This document shows positions 35,456-47,200 of a stretch of DNA of 64,000 nucleotides, piece by piece. Each line of letters starts with the position of its first letter. Position 1 is the first letter of the stretch. Source of the DNA: Temnothorax longispinosus (taxonomy: Eukaryota; Arthropoda; Insecta; Hymenoptera; Formicidae). The stretch spans positions 19,571,701-19,635,700 of the forward strand of contig NC_092360.1 in the NCBI RefSeq assembly GCF_030848805.1. Direction: 5' to 3'. Below the pieces are notes generated by a model. The model saw only the letters and a list, made by a program, of their open reading frames with translations, was not told the DNA's origin and ran no database searches. Position numbers and translations under genes: made by a program.

Positions 35456-36507
35456 TCACAAAAGATCTCTAGAAACAGGAAACGTTACTATGAATGCCGA
35501 AAACAGGCAACCGAGCATCGTTGCGATCGCGAACGGAGCATCGTCCAATCCTGAGAATCACGAGTCGAAATCAGTGATGACAGACCGTGCCTAGTCAGCC
35601 TACCTCCACTTTTATTCATATAAATTATAAAAATATTTTCTAGGCTCTAGAGTTGATTATTTCCGCGAGCCTATCCATTTCAAGGCAATAGATTACATAA
35701 TATATTAGTTCATATTTTTGTAATATATTTTTATATTTTTAATCTTTAATATTTTAACTTTTTCTGTAATAACTGTAGGAATAAATAATATATTTGTTTC
35801 AGGTATTTCATCACATTAAGTATATAGAATTGCTACATTATCATTTTAAATAAAAATTTCGATATAATATCTAATAATTGTTAGAAAAAGACTGTTCGTA
35901 ACTGTTTTCTCATTTCTTATATATACATTTTATTTACATTTGGAATATAATTTTTACAAATCTATTGCTTCGACATTGAAATAAAAAAATAACTCACCGA
36001 CCGATGCGCAACAGCGGAGAGTGAGCAGAGTTATAGATAACACTGCGTTGATCTGTAACATAGAAATATTTTCACATTAAAATAGCGCCCAAAATAATCG
36101 ACACTTGAAGTAAAAAATTATCGCGCCCGGCAAATTTTTAAAACGTTATTTTAACAGATATCTGATTTTAAAGTATTAAAGCAAGAAACGATCGCGACTG
36201 AATATTTTCGCATTAATTTGTTCGGATAATTGATCCGTAAATAATCGTGCAAGTAGTAACATTACAACCGTGCGAATAAGAGAGACGCGACGTTCGCGAC
36301 GTAATATCTCTCGGAGATCGAACTCTGAAATTGCACCGGAGTTAAACCTCGAAAGTGGCGGAATCCGCCACGGGACAGCAAAATAATAAACAAATAAGAA
36401 TTACTCACCCCATGGTCGCTCCGCCGTCGCCCGATGCCTCCCAGGCCTCCTCCCTCCTCCTCTTTTCGGTTCTTCTCCGATGGTCGCATCTCCGCCGGCG
36501 TACTCAC
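35456..36507 (-). CDS. candidate three-exon minus-strand gene for a small hydrophobic protein
   Basis: Three minus-strand exons can be joined with matching phases: 36507-36409 (phase 0, donor GTGAGT), 36052-35998 (acceptor TTACAG, phase 1, donor GTGAGT) and 35550-35456 (acceptor TTCTCAG, to TGA). The product would be 82 residues. It has a basic, Gly/Glu-rich N-terminus (RKEEEGGGLGGIGRRR) and two hydrophobic segments, INAVLSITLLTLRC and APFAIATMLGCLFSAFIV. Introns are AT-rich and exons GC-richer, and a CpG-rich region lies upstream at 36.5-36.9 kb. I recognise no family. An in-frame ATG six codons later could be the start, and a weak GTAACG donor at 35488 would allow further exons. It could also be a non-coding RNA. 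Confidence 0.4.
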
Positions 36508-36863
36508 TTACGACAGTCACTTCTTCTTCTTAAGTTTAATGGCTCCTGCCTCTAGTACATACAAGACAATACGGCCAACGTTTTCCACTGTTTGATTACT
36601 ATACGATTGAGTGGCGAAGTTATACGGTTGAGTGGCGAAGTCTAAAAGGCAATTGCAAGCAGACAGTATATCAGTCGCTATACTTTAAAAATTTTTTTGT
36701 TTGGGCGGAACACGTCCGAATGTTAAAACATGTCGTCCGTGTCTATGCGTGTCTACACGCGAAACACGGAAGACTTCACGACAGTCACGACTCACGACCC
36801 GGCGACGTTCACGCGCGAAAATCGACGATATCGTCACTTATGATCGCGCGACACTTTCGACAC

Positions 36864-37193
36864 ACTTTGTTTTGTACGGCACTCCCGGTATTAAGGGGAT
36901 CCTAAACCCAGGGGGAAATGGTACATCGGATCGACATTGAATCGACGTCTTTTAGACAGTCTAAATAAGATATATAGACGCGTCTAAATAGACGTTCAAC
37001 GCTCTGAATTTCGACGCTATCTAGATCTTAATATCGACGTCTATAAAACATCTATTAGACATCTAGTTGATACAATGAGTGCATTCGGTACTACAGTACC
37101 GCTCAGTATGCATTTTACTTTGATTGGAGTGTACTAAATAGATATACATACGATAGATGTAAAAGAATATTATTTTTTTTATTTTTTATACAT

Positions 37194-37242
<49 letters not shown>

Positions 37243-37674
37243 ACATATATATATATACAGTATATACAGTATATACACACACATATATACGTACATTCTA
37301 TATTTAAACTTAAAATTGAATCTGACAACTTTCCGACCACTTTGTTTTGTACGGCACTCCCGGTATTAAGGGGTCCTACATTGGGGAAATAGTACATCGT
37401 ATCGACATTGAATCGACGTCCTTTTAGACGGTCTAAATGAGTATATAGACGCGTCTAAATAGAAAACGTTCAACGCTCTGAATTTCGACGCTATCTAGAT
37501 CTTAATATCGACGTCTATAAAACATCTATTAGACATCTAGTTGATACAATGAGTGCATTCGGTACTACAGTACCGCTCAGTATGCATTTTACTTTGATTG
37601 GAGTGTACTAAATAGATATACATACGATTGAGTAAAAGAATATTATATTTTTTTTTTTGTACATAACTTCTCTT

Positions 37675-37708
<34 letters not shown>

Positions 37709-37895
37709 AACCATACTATATATTAATATCTACATCTAGATCTATCTATATCCTTGTATTAGATAGCTATAGCTATATATATATCACCGGCATCCTCTAT
37801 CTATGTCGCGCTATATAAATTACAGTATATACACCCACACAGATATACCTACCTTCTATATTTAAACTTAAAATTGAATCTGACACTTTCTATAT
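36864..37895. repeat. 475-bp tandem duplication next to the assembly gap
   Basis: The sequence from ACTTTGTTTTGTACGGCACT repeats at 37339 with a period of 475 bases. Both copies hold AATCGACGTC, TTTTAGAC, GACGCGTCTAAATAGA, a CT microsatellite and CTATATTTAAACTTAAAATT. The copies differ by small indels and substitutions. More copies may lie in the gap that follows. Confidence 0.85.
37199..37241. repeat. (CT)n microsatellite
   Basis: About 21 CT repeats lie in the first copy of the duplicated unit. The second copy has an interrupted version at about 37671-37708. Confidence 0.95.
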
Positions 37896-37937
37896 ACTAG
37901 TTTCTCTAGTACAATAAACTAAAGCGAAAAAGAAACA

Positions 37938-38437
37938 NNNNNNNNNNNNNNNNNNNNNNNNNNNNNNNNNNNNNNNNNNNNNNNNNNNNNNNNNNNNNNN
38001 NNNNNNNNNNNNNNNNNNNNNNNNNNNNNNNNNNNNNNNNNNNNNNNNNNNNNNNNNNNNNNNNNNNNNNNNNNNNNNNNNNNNNNNNNNNNNNNNNNNN
38101 NNNNNNNNNNNNNNNNNNNNNNNNNNNNNNNNNNNNNNNNNNNNNNNNNNNNNNNNNNNNNNNNNNNNNNNNNNNNNNNNNNNNNNNNNNNNNNNNNNNN
38201 NNNNNNNNNNNNNNNNNNNNNNNNNNNNNNNNNNNNNNNNNNNNNNNNNNNNNNNNNNNNNNNNNNNNNNNNNNNNNNNNNNNNNNNNNNNNNNNNNNNN
38301 NNNNNNNNNNNNNNNNNNNNNNNNNNNNNNNNNNNNNNNNNNNNNNNNNNNNNNNNNNNNNNNNNNNNNNNNNNNNNNNNNNNNNNNNNNNNNNNNNNNN
38401 NNNNNNNNNNNNNNNNNNNNNNNNNNNNNNNNNNNNN
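37938..38437. other. assembly gap (500 N)
   Basis: Exactly 500 unknown bases, a length that suggests a placeholder. It directly follows the tandem duplication and microsatellites, which probably broke the assembly. Confidence 0.99.
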
Positions 38438-38668
38438 ACTGCATTTCACGTTATGTATATTGCTTATCTCGTTGCTTATAATCATATTTTTATGTATTTT
38501 TTAGTGGTACCGACAATTAACAAATCATATAAGGAAACTTAATTTTGATATATCTTTGTATTTTGATTACATATGGAAAATACTTCCGAAATACAAGTTA
38601 GGATGTCGATGTATATCAACGTATCTACACATCGCTTATGGTTGGCCCCAACTTATGCCGAACCATAA

Positions 38669-38670
<2 letters not shown>

Positions 38671-38722
<52 letters not shown>
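38671..38722. repeat. (AT)n microsatellite
   Basis: About 25 AT repeats lie in an otherwise anonymous stretch. Confidence 0.95.
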
Positions 38723-38723
<1 letters not shown>

Positions 38724-40016
38724 GTGTCGTAGGCAAATGGTTATTTTAGGAAAACAGCTTTTGACTAGGTAAATGCTATCTACCTGGTCAAATGGCTTTC
38801 GCCCGTTTATTTATGTTCAAATGCTATTTGCCTAGGAAATTGATTTGAACGCTTTTTAGGAAAATGGAAATATATTGTAGGTAATTATTTAGAATAGAGC
38901 CTTTTCCAAATTTTAATATTTTTTGCGGCTCTCTTAGTAAAAATCTTTGTAAAAATCTTTCCCAACAACTGGACACATAGTGCGCCTTGCAAAGTACATG
39001 CGTGAACTTTCCACGCGTGGAAAGTTGTAAACCCATGTGACATCTCATCTCGCGTGGAAGCAGAAATATGACATAGTGGGAAGGTTCGAATACTTCGAAC
39101 TATTTTATTCTAAAAGTGTACATATTTTTTATTTTATGGAGAAACAATGGATTCTAAAATTAAATATATAAAGATTATAGTGTAATTTTCAAGAGGAAAC
39201 AGCGGACAAATTCTGCCAATATTTATAGTAGCTTTCATGAGTTCATTTCAGAACAGTATAAAAATAAATTTTTACAACGAACTTTACGGAAAGCTGTTTT
39301 AGAAACTGTAACTAGAAAAAGTATCACAGGAGATCTATTTTTAAACGAAAGAAACATAAAAAAATATCAAAAATTTACTAACGATGTTATTAATGTAGTT
39401 TTTCTAGTATTTCGCTGAACATATATTTCAAACAAAGAAATGACACCATCGCCCAAGAAATTCAAATTATGAAAAAGAAAAGAAAGATAAAACGGTTCGA
39501 AAATAACAAAACTATAAATAAATGTGAATATTTTGTTTTTATTAAACATTAACTTATTTTAAACCTAATTTATCAGATAATTTTTACAAAGTGTAAGTAA
39601 AAAAATATAAAAAGTAAACATATAAAAAGTAAATTGATTTGGTCCTAAACTATTAAACAAAAACTATTTCAATTAAGGTAAAGGTACCAATACCCGGACA
39701 TGTACCTATATCTGGACACCTTTATTATTTATAAGTATAATGCGAATTAAAATCAAACATAAAAGTATTTTTTCTTGTAGTTTAAAACTTCAGTTATAAT
39801 ATCCAAACGTTTAGAATATTCGTTTTCGGTTTCAGTCGAAATTAAAAAAGATTGTTTCGGTCAGATTCTACTGCTGATGGTTTCTCGACATGGATTTGAA
39901 GAAGAGTGTAGTGCGTTTAAAAGCACTACAGTGCACGACAGATATGCACGACACTTTAACAGTTTGGGGAGGGCAGCAGCTTAATATATAAATGAAATAT
40001 TAGCTGACATTATTAA
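38723..40016. other. anonymous AT-rich DNA
   Basis: No gene is supported. It contains a perfect 22-base palindrome at 39005-39026, short iterations of AAATGCTATYTRCCT around 38760-38850, and one candidate transposon tip near 39677 (GGTAAAGGTACCAATACCCG) whose partner I could not find. Confidence 0.4.
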
Positions 40017-40929
40017 CCCTAGAAAGGTAATGTGGGGTAATACGTTGCCCCACGCGAAATTCAAATTACGCCCCTGACTTAGGAAGGTTAGTTTTCATAC
40101 TGAGACCCTAACCATAATTTAGTTTAGTCATCCGGCAGTCGACCTCCGTCATTAAGCGAGTGCGTTAGATCCGTGCAGCAGCTGTGACCCAAAAAGAAAA
40201 TCGTTTGGGGTAACGTAGTACCCCTACTTAACCGTTTACGTTCGACTTTTATCACAGTAAAATATATTTTAGATTTTTTATGAAAATCGGTAACAAAAAA
40301 TTATACACTTTATAGCACTCCCCGGAAAATTCTACCCCTGTTTCATATATAATTCTTTAAGATTCGGTCAATTATTTTATTTTTGCTCTTCTTGCACAGC
40401 AACTAATTAAAACTTTGTAAAGTTTTTGTGGAGTTAATCTTATTGTTTCCATATACTTTTATAACTTTTGACTACCTTTCAAATAAATAATAATCGACAG
40501 AATCTGTTTTACTTTTCATTTCTTGCGATTTTTTCCATCCGACAGTTTTTCATCATTTCCTCTACTTCAGATGTTCAAAGAAATATGTTTATTTTAAGAA
40601 ACGAAAAAATTGCTTACATGCCCTTGAAAGTTGTCTATTCGTCTTTCAAAATCCGTTGGAATTTTTAAAATCGGTGAATTTTATGAAAAACTACAGCATT
40701 TTTTATAAAAATAGTCATTTTAACCAAATTTTTGGTTCTTTTTCTTGTTTTTCGAAATTATTTTACTGTTTTTTTTTACTACCGCAAATTGATGACTACT
40801 ATCGTCTTCCCTATTAAAAAACAAACAAAATTATTTATTAAAAAGTTGTCTAACAACAAATAGAAACATTATACACGCGGTACCGCTTGGCCTTTCACGT
40901 ATGAGAAAATTCATATTACCTCTCTAGAG
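40017..40929. mobile_element. piggyBac-like non-autonomous element with TTAA duplication
   Basis: TTAA at 40013-40016 is followed by CCCTAGAAAGGTAATGTG. The right end reads, in inverse, CTCTAGAGAGGTAATATG and is followed by TTAA at 40930-40933. TTAA targets and CCCTAGAAAG-type tips are hallmarks of piggyBac. Subterminal words GGGGTAAYACGTTGCCCC and GGGGTAACGTAGTACCCC lie near the left end. A fragment of the 150-bp unit family sits inside at about 40284-40380. No transposase is seen. Confidence 0.75.
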
Positions 40930-40955
40930 TTAATGTTTATGTCACATATACTACA

Positions 40956-41078
40956 CGTTTACGCGAGCGTTATATTTCTGCAGTATAACTTACGATTGAA
41001 TTATCGTAAGTTACTCAAAACCCCGTTTACGCGGAAAAATTATCGTAAGTTACTACAGAAGTAACGCTCGCGTAAACA
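40956..41078. mobile_element. small palindromic MITE, about 123 bp
   Basis: CGTTTACGCGAGCGTTA on the left is inverted on the right (TAACGCTCGCGTAAACA), and ACTTACGAT pairs with ATCGTAAGT further in. It is almost entirely stem. Confidence 0.8.
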
Positions 41079-41241
41079 CAGCAACATTAAAATAAATAAA
41101 AATATTTATATCTTCAATTTTGTCGCAGAATTATTGATAATTTTAGTATATACCTCAGGCACTTTGATTGATCGTAGATATATATGATTTACTCATTTTA
41201 TACTATTACAACGGACGAAACAATTGATAATGTCAGACTAT

Positions 41242-42237
41242 GGCTGAGTTTCGATATGCACTTAATTCACTGCCAGTTCTGAAAATCTATAGTATAGGGT
41301 AGACCGGGGCACGTTGTCACATCGGCTTTATTTAAAAAACTAATAACCAGAGAGCACACAGTACCCGTCATTCCCAAAACGTGTTAGTGTATGCCCATCT
41401 TTGGTGTGTTTACAGTGTTGAGATTGCTCCAGCCGTGTTGACGTAAAATCAACTTAAAAGTTTTTTGCGACCGTAAGTAAAATTTTATTGTCTAATATTC
41501 AACGTACTGGACATGAAGCTTACGTTTTTTCAGAATAGACCTTTATATTATCTTAAAGTATGTACTTTTACCTACCGCGTGCAATACCTAACCTTATGAA
41601 TATCTCAAATGTGTCGGCCATGAGGCTGTTTGAAGTAAAAAAATGCCCTCGGGGCACGTTGTCACGAATTTGATGGGAATCTATTGCGAATCTTTGGATG
41701 ACGATAACGAGTAAAAATATTTTATGTTTAATCACCGACATGATTATAAAAAAAAATGTGTATCAATAAGTTGCGCATTCGAGTGGAATTCTTGTATTAA
41801 GATTAAAACGAAAACTTCGTGCTTTTTGTACTTTTTTGAATTAAAATAAATGTTTCTGTGAAGGATTTTACTTTTTTACATTGCAGCGCACTATAATATA
41901 TTGATATTTACGTTAAATACAGTTTGGATAACATTTTGCATGCAATTACATTTGATGTGACAACGTGCCCCCGTCATGGGGCACGTTGTCACAAGCGACC
42001 TGTCGTTATTTATTGTTATGTAACAACTGTAGAGTAACATAATCACACAAAATTCGTTACTGTCCAATTGAAGCTAAGGGTTCACTCGAAATTTTGCCAT
42101 ATCAAAGTACTTTTAAATATTGAATGTAAAAAATACAAAAAATATTGAATCAAATGTGTGACAACGTGCCCCGGTCCACCCTACGTGACGTAAAACTATA
42201 GATTTTCAGTACTGGCAGTGAATATCGAAACGCAGCC
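41242..42237. mobile_element. outer palindromic MITE split by a nested element
   Basis: GGCTGAGTTTCGATAT and TTCACTGCCAGTTCTGAAAA at 41242-41293 are mirrored by the inverse sequence at 42190-42237. Each arm is about 50 bases. The arms are now separated by the inserted element at 41295-42183. Confidence 0.75.
41295..42183. mobile_element. 889-bp TA-type element with GGGGCACGTTGTCAC ends
   Basis: The left end TAGGGTAGACCGGGGCACG and the right end, in inverse TAGGGTGGACCGGGGCACG, match over about 27 bases and lie at TA. The motif GGGGCACGTTGTCAC also occurs internally near 41655 and, facing its own inverse, near 41955-41995. No transposase frame is visible. Confidence 0.85.
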
Positions 42238-43196
42238 TATATTTCGAAAAGAATCCAAATAGGAGACAAAATGGAGACTAAATCTTTTTCTCATGCAAAG
42301 ACACGAGGATTAGTAAAGAAATTTTATTTTATGCAATATGATGACGCAAGTTTAAACCGTATACATAATACTCGCGATGTGTCTGACGCGATACATAAAG
42401 TGTAAGACAAGAAGGTGCCCGGGTGTTGGGCTAGGGTATTTGAAATTTGATCATAAAGCTTTGGAAGTAAGCGATAGCTTGTGGAAAAAATGGCTCGTGC
42501 CGCACACAATGCGACCTGAGATGTTCCAATTCCCCGTGAAACATCATCAACATGACTGGAAAACCGCACATGGCGGATCTCCTACTACACCCTCCACACT
42601 TTGATCTTACAATTAGCTCAGACAGCCAAGAAGAAAAAATTTTTCATTATTTCACTGTTGAAGTAAAAATTTTTTTTTAGTACCGCCGTTGGGGTAAAAA
42701 TTTATTTTTAGCGCCTTATTCTTTGGCGTAAAAATATCGTTACGCACCACCATTAAGGAAGAAGGTAAAGGATTTTTCATCGTACAGCCGCTAAGGAAAT
42801 TTTTTTTGCTTTAACCCGAAAGGGAGGGAAAGAGAATTTTTGTCGATTAATTATGAGCTAGAGTCACGCCGACCGAGAGAAAATGTAAAGACCGGGACCG
42901 CTACTCTCCAGACCGTCCGTCGCCGCTTATCGGACAGCTGGAAATCCGACGTATCATTTCGCTAGTCATAGACCTTAGAAGTCTTACGGGAAAATAGTAC
43001 AGGCACGTATACGTGCAAGATCTCAAGTCCGCCCCTACCGACTAGTAACCCGCCGACAACGCTTCGAATCACGAGATCACAAAAGGGGCGAATAACTAGC
43101 GACGGTAGCAACAGTGCTCAGTCAGATAAACAAACAATGTCACACTCCGCGCGACGACACCGATCGTTAATCTCATCAGATTAAAAGCGACCGGCA
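42238..43196. other. stretch without a supported gene, probable 5' part of the LTR element
   Basis: Short open frames at about 42270-42600 on both strands show no recognisable domain. From about 42840 the base composition changes to GC-richer, continuing into the retroelement frame at 43197, so this may be its untranslated leader. No 5' LTR matching the sequence from 43790 is visible. Confidence 0.35.
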
Positions 43197-43789
43197 ATGG
43201 AAGCAGATATAGAATCCATAATCCAGGTGCTGCTCCGCGAGAACACGTCGGAGTACAACCCGACTCGCCCGGAGATCGACGAAAGGTGCATCACGCTCTT
43301 CCATACGAAACCGGAAGTAGCACCGTCACCCGCACCACCGGCTAGCACTCAACCACAAAACGTGCCAATAATTAGAAGAAGAAGAAGAAGAAGAACCACA
43401 AAACATCCCGAAGGTCGACGCTATAATCCAACGATCCGACGCCATCAGCAACCAGGCCAAGCAGGCATGGCTCACCATGCCGCCACCGCCTCCACCACGT
43501 CGCATCGAGCCGCAACTGCCTCGGCTTACACCGAAGCGTCTACTATACGGGTGCAGGGCCAATTACCGCCACCCATCCCGTTGGAAGTTGAGCCAGGCAT
43601 TATCGTGGACGTGCCTCACTTTGCAGTCCACGTGAGCCGGGAGTACAAGTCAAGGCTCGGTAACCGGCGCTGGCACCTACGGTTCGACGGAACCGGCCGA
43701 TTACGATCATGCATCCATGGTGTAATGCATGCATCAAGAAGTCTCAGTCTGTGCGCCCCTAGATTCAGGCATTCTAAAGAGAAGGGGGG
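43197..43789 (+). pseudogene. broken gag-like frame of an LTR retroelement
   Basis: An ATG-started frame opens with an acidic stretch (MEADIESIIQVLLRENTSEY). It meets a GAA/AGA triplet tract at about 43374-43396, after which it reads Arg-rich and low-complexity. In the neighbouring frame the text after the tract is Glu-rich and then Pro-rich and looks more protein-like, so a slippage frameshift in the tract is likely. Protease, reverse transcriptase and integrase are absent. The gag assignment is inference from the purine tract and LTR-like start that follow. Confidence 0.4.
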
Positions 43790-44290
43790 TGTAACGGTGC
43801 ACCTTATAAAATCATCGTTCCCGGCGATCACCGACCGGATGCCGCCCGGCCGAACACCAGCCGGGCGAAGACATGGGCGCGGTGCGCCCACATTTATTTT
43901 AATCTATTCCAATTTATTTACGATAGCGAGCCGCTGATAACGGCTCGAAGCGGCGAACGCCGCCGAAAGTGGTCGATCTCTGCCGAACGCGAGCGCGGCG
44001 CCGGGAACCGTAGTTTCGCGCCGTTCCGATACTATCGATACTAAAGCTCAAAAGTATCGATATTTAAAATATCGATATTGTATTGCCCATTCCTAGTTCT
44101 GATATCACCCCTGGCGCTCGTCTCATCCAGAGAGTTGGCAACCCTCACTGAATTTTATCGCGCGCGTGCGTTTCGAAGGAATATAAAATATAAACCCCGA
44201 CTCCGGGCCCAAAGAACCTCTTCGCTCTCGAGCTAGCTCCAGATCTGATCCATCGATAAACGCTAAACCAAACCTTCATGTTCAAATTTC
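43776..44290 (+). mobile_element. polypurine tract and probable 3' LTR
   Basis: A polypurine run AAAGAGAAGGGGGG (43776-43789) is followed directly by TGTAACGG, a typical LTR start, and by a TTATAAAATC box at about 43804. Downstream are ATCGAT-rich sequence and a second TATAAA-containing stretch near 44185. The 3' end is uncertain; about 44280-44290 is a guess from a CA dinucleotide. The open frame from 43197 runs into this LTR to 43937, which is not biologically meaningful. Confidence 0.45.
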
Positions 44291-47200
44291 AAATATTTTA
44301 GTCGAATAGAAAATTAAACATTTGAATTTTTGTAGCACCATTTGACACAGCAATATTTGTATATTTGTATACAATTTATTATATTTATTGCAATAAAATT
44401 GTTATTTTCGTAAGAGAACTAACTAACAGAAATAAAAGACTCGATCTGTTAATTTTCTGCCCAAGGCATTAAAAATAAAGACTGACAATGAGTCGGTTAC
44501 ATTGTCGCACAGTGTGCCAGGCATTCTAATAAAAATAATCATAACATCGTTAATTCTTCGACATTTTTATCTCGCGGTAAAAAATCTTAAAAGTACATAC
44601 TATTTTTTGAAATAAAAAATAACGATTTTTTAACTTTCTACACTTTCTACCTTAACCATTAAAGAAATTTCTCCAAGCAACTGCTGTAAATTTTAAATAA
44701 TAGATATTAAAGGAATAAGAACTAATAAAAATTCGACATTGTTATAAGCAGAACTGCATATAATTTTAATCAAATTATTTACTATTTTAATATAAAACAA
44801 ATGACAAAAAATGTAAACCAAAGTTTAAAATAAGAAGATGTCTTTTTCAACAGCTATTAAGTCAATATATAAATTTATGCAGCAAGTGTAAATTATATCA
44901 CGAATTAATGACAGAAAGACTAAATCAGTTTTTAATCATACAAAAATTACACCACACATCGAAATAACATGTAAATCAAAAGGAGAGAAATAACATAAAT
45001 TGTGGATATATATTTATTTATTTAAAGAGACATTTTTCTTTGACAGTCAACACGTTTAATTTGAGACTTTCCGAAGTTGGTATTATTACAAATTGTGGTC
45101 TCACTTTTTTATAGACCAGAGAGATTTTATGTTGCATGTCGATATTAGATTTCGGATTAATTGCAATAAAATGTACGAAATAATTCTTTCCGAATAAATC
45201 ATATTAAGGAAAAGAGTAAGACGCGTTTTACCGGAAGATATAAAAAAAATTGAGAAAAAATTCAAACGTTAAGTAATATCTGAAATTATACTTTCAACGC
45301 AGGGACTCTAACAAATATCGTAACACGAGGGATTCGGAACTTTTATTACGACATTGTAAATGCACGAAAACATCTTAAAAATATGCATATATGTGTAAAT
45401 ACGTATATTATATATGTATATGGGTGTAATCAAGAGAACGATTTTAGATTTTATTACAGTATGGTAGAATGAAGTAGAGAGTGCTACGCGCGATCGGAAT
45501 TATGTACATTCTATATCTCTGACTACTTTCTACCTTTTTTCTTATATATTTTTTGTTCTTTTTTTCTCTTTATTATTTGCTATCTCTCTCTCTTTAACTT
45601 AAGTGCTAAGTGTAATGCGCTAGTCAACTGCTCGATTACATTCCGCGATTACGCGCATAGTACGCACGCATCTGCAGCTTTATTAATTAAATTATAATAT
45701 GTATTAGTTAATTACAGATCGGATATGCTTTTCAAGAGCTTCTTCGAATCTCTACGGAAAAAGTAAATATATAAGTTACAAGGACGAGACATTAGCTAAC
45801 AAAATAAATTCTTATTATTATAACAAAGTGTAATCGCGATTTTAGCCGCAAATACATTTTTGTATTGAAATAACTTGAGTTTGATAAATAATAATTTTTT
45901 TTTATCACCGCAAATGCGTTACGTGTATCTCGTTGCAGTACATAATTCTGAAAGAGAAATATTTTGCTTTCAACAAATATCATTTTTCTTCGTAAGTAAA
46001 ACAATTCATTATTTCATCATGCACAACAAAATTATTAATGTGCAACAAGTATAAATAACGTTGATATTAGAGATCTCATATCTCATATTAATAAAAACGT
46101 ACTCTATCCCTTACCTGCTGTAAGATCAAAAAGGATAACACTTAGAATGAGAGATCAAGAAAGAGAGACAGAAAAAATAACGGTTCGAAGGAAGAGTGAA
46201 TGAAAAGAAGGGAAAGAGATAGACAGAGATCAACAATATAGAGACACGAAGACTAATACCGCGTATCACATCTCTATTAAGAAAAAAGTCACAGCACAAT
46301 TATTACAAAATTACTGTCACTTTCTTATTGAAGATTTCATCACTTTATCGTCAAACTAATCATTGTTTGATTGATTATACAGAAACGGGAATAAATACGA
46401 ACGCATTATCTTTTCTATAATCAAATTTGAATATAAGAAATTTTTCATGTTTACATAAAAATAAAGAAATATGGATTGGGTGCATATCTTATTATGGATT
46501 CGCATTTGATTTTGAAAGAAAAATTGCATTTATGACAATAAAATAAAGATAAAAATAGTACTCGTTCCAGTTTAATTCTATAAATGTACAAAAATTATTT
46601 CTCAAATAATACTTTATTTTGAATTAAATATTAATAGGAGATAATCCATTTTTTCAGATCTTATTAATGACAATATTTTTGCCAATTGGATATAAATTTA
46701 TTATTATTGAAATAAAAATATTCTCTGTACCAAACTAATTAAGATAAAAAAATCCTTCTTGCAAAATCATACTTATTCGAATTTACGGCCTAATAACACA
46801 CTATCATTCTCTCTTTCTCTTTCTCTCTCGTAGATATATGCATCAGCGACTGCGACTGATCAGCTATTCTTATCGGTGCCTTCTTACAATGTCTGGACCA
46901 GACTAAAAGCTCTACAAGAAGGTGCCATAATTGTGGCAATGAGAGATTCATTAGACAGACACACGTAGAAAGGGAAAGGAAGCAACAGCCTCCTTCTCAC
47001 GAATGTCAATTTCTTTTTTTTTTTTTTAGTACAAAAATAGATTTCGGGCACAGATCGCGCAGCCCCGTGCAGGAATATTTCAGGTGTGCATTTTAGCAAA
47101 ACAATGAATTTAATATCGTTATACCTGTCGCAAAAAAAAACGATATCAGGTGGCTGTGGACATGGAATTGGTATATTTCTCACCTTGACGGATGCAGAAC

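Noticed and set aside
37890..38485. Two long minus-strand frames
   Set aside because: They consist almost entirely of unknown residues from the N gap.
42270..42604. Short frames on both strands beside the nested transposon
   Set aside because: No domain, no consistent splice sites, and they lie in repeat-derived sequence.
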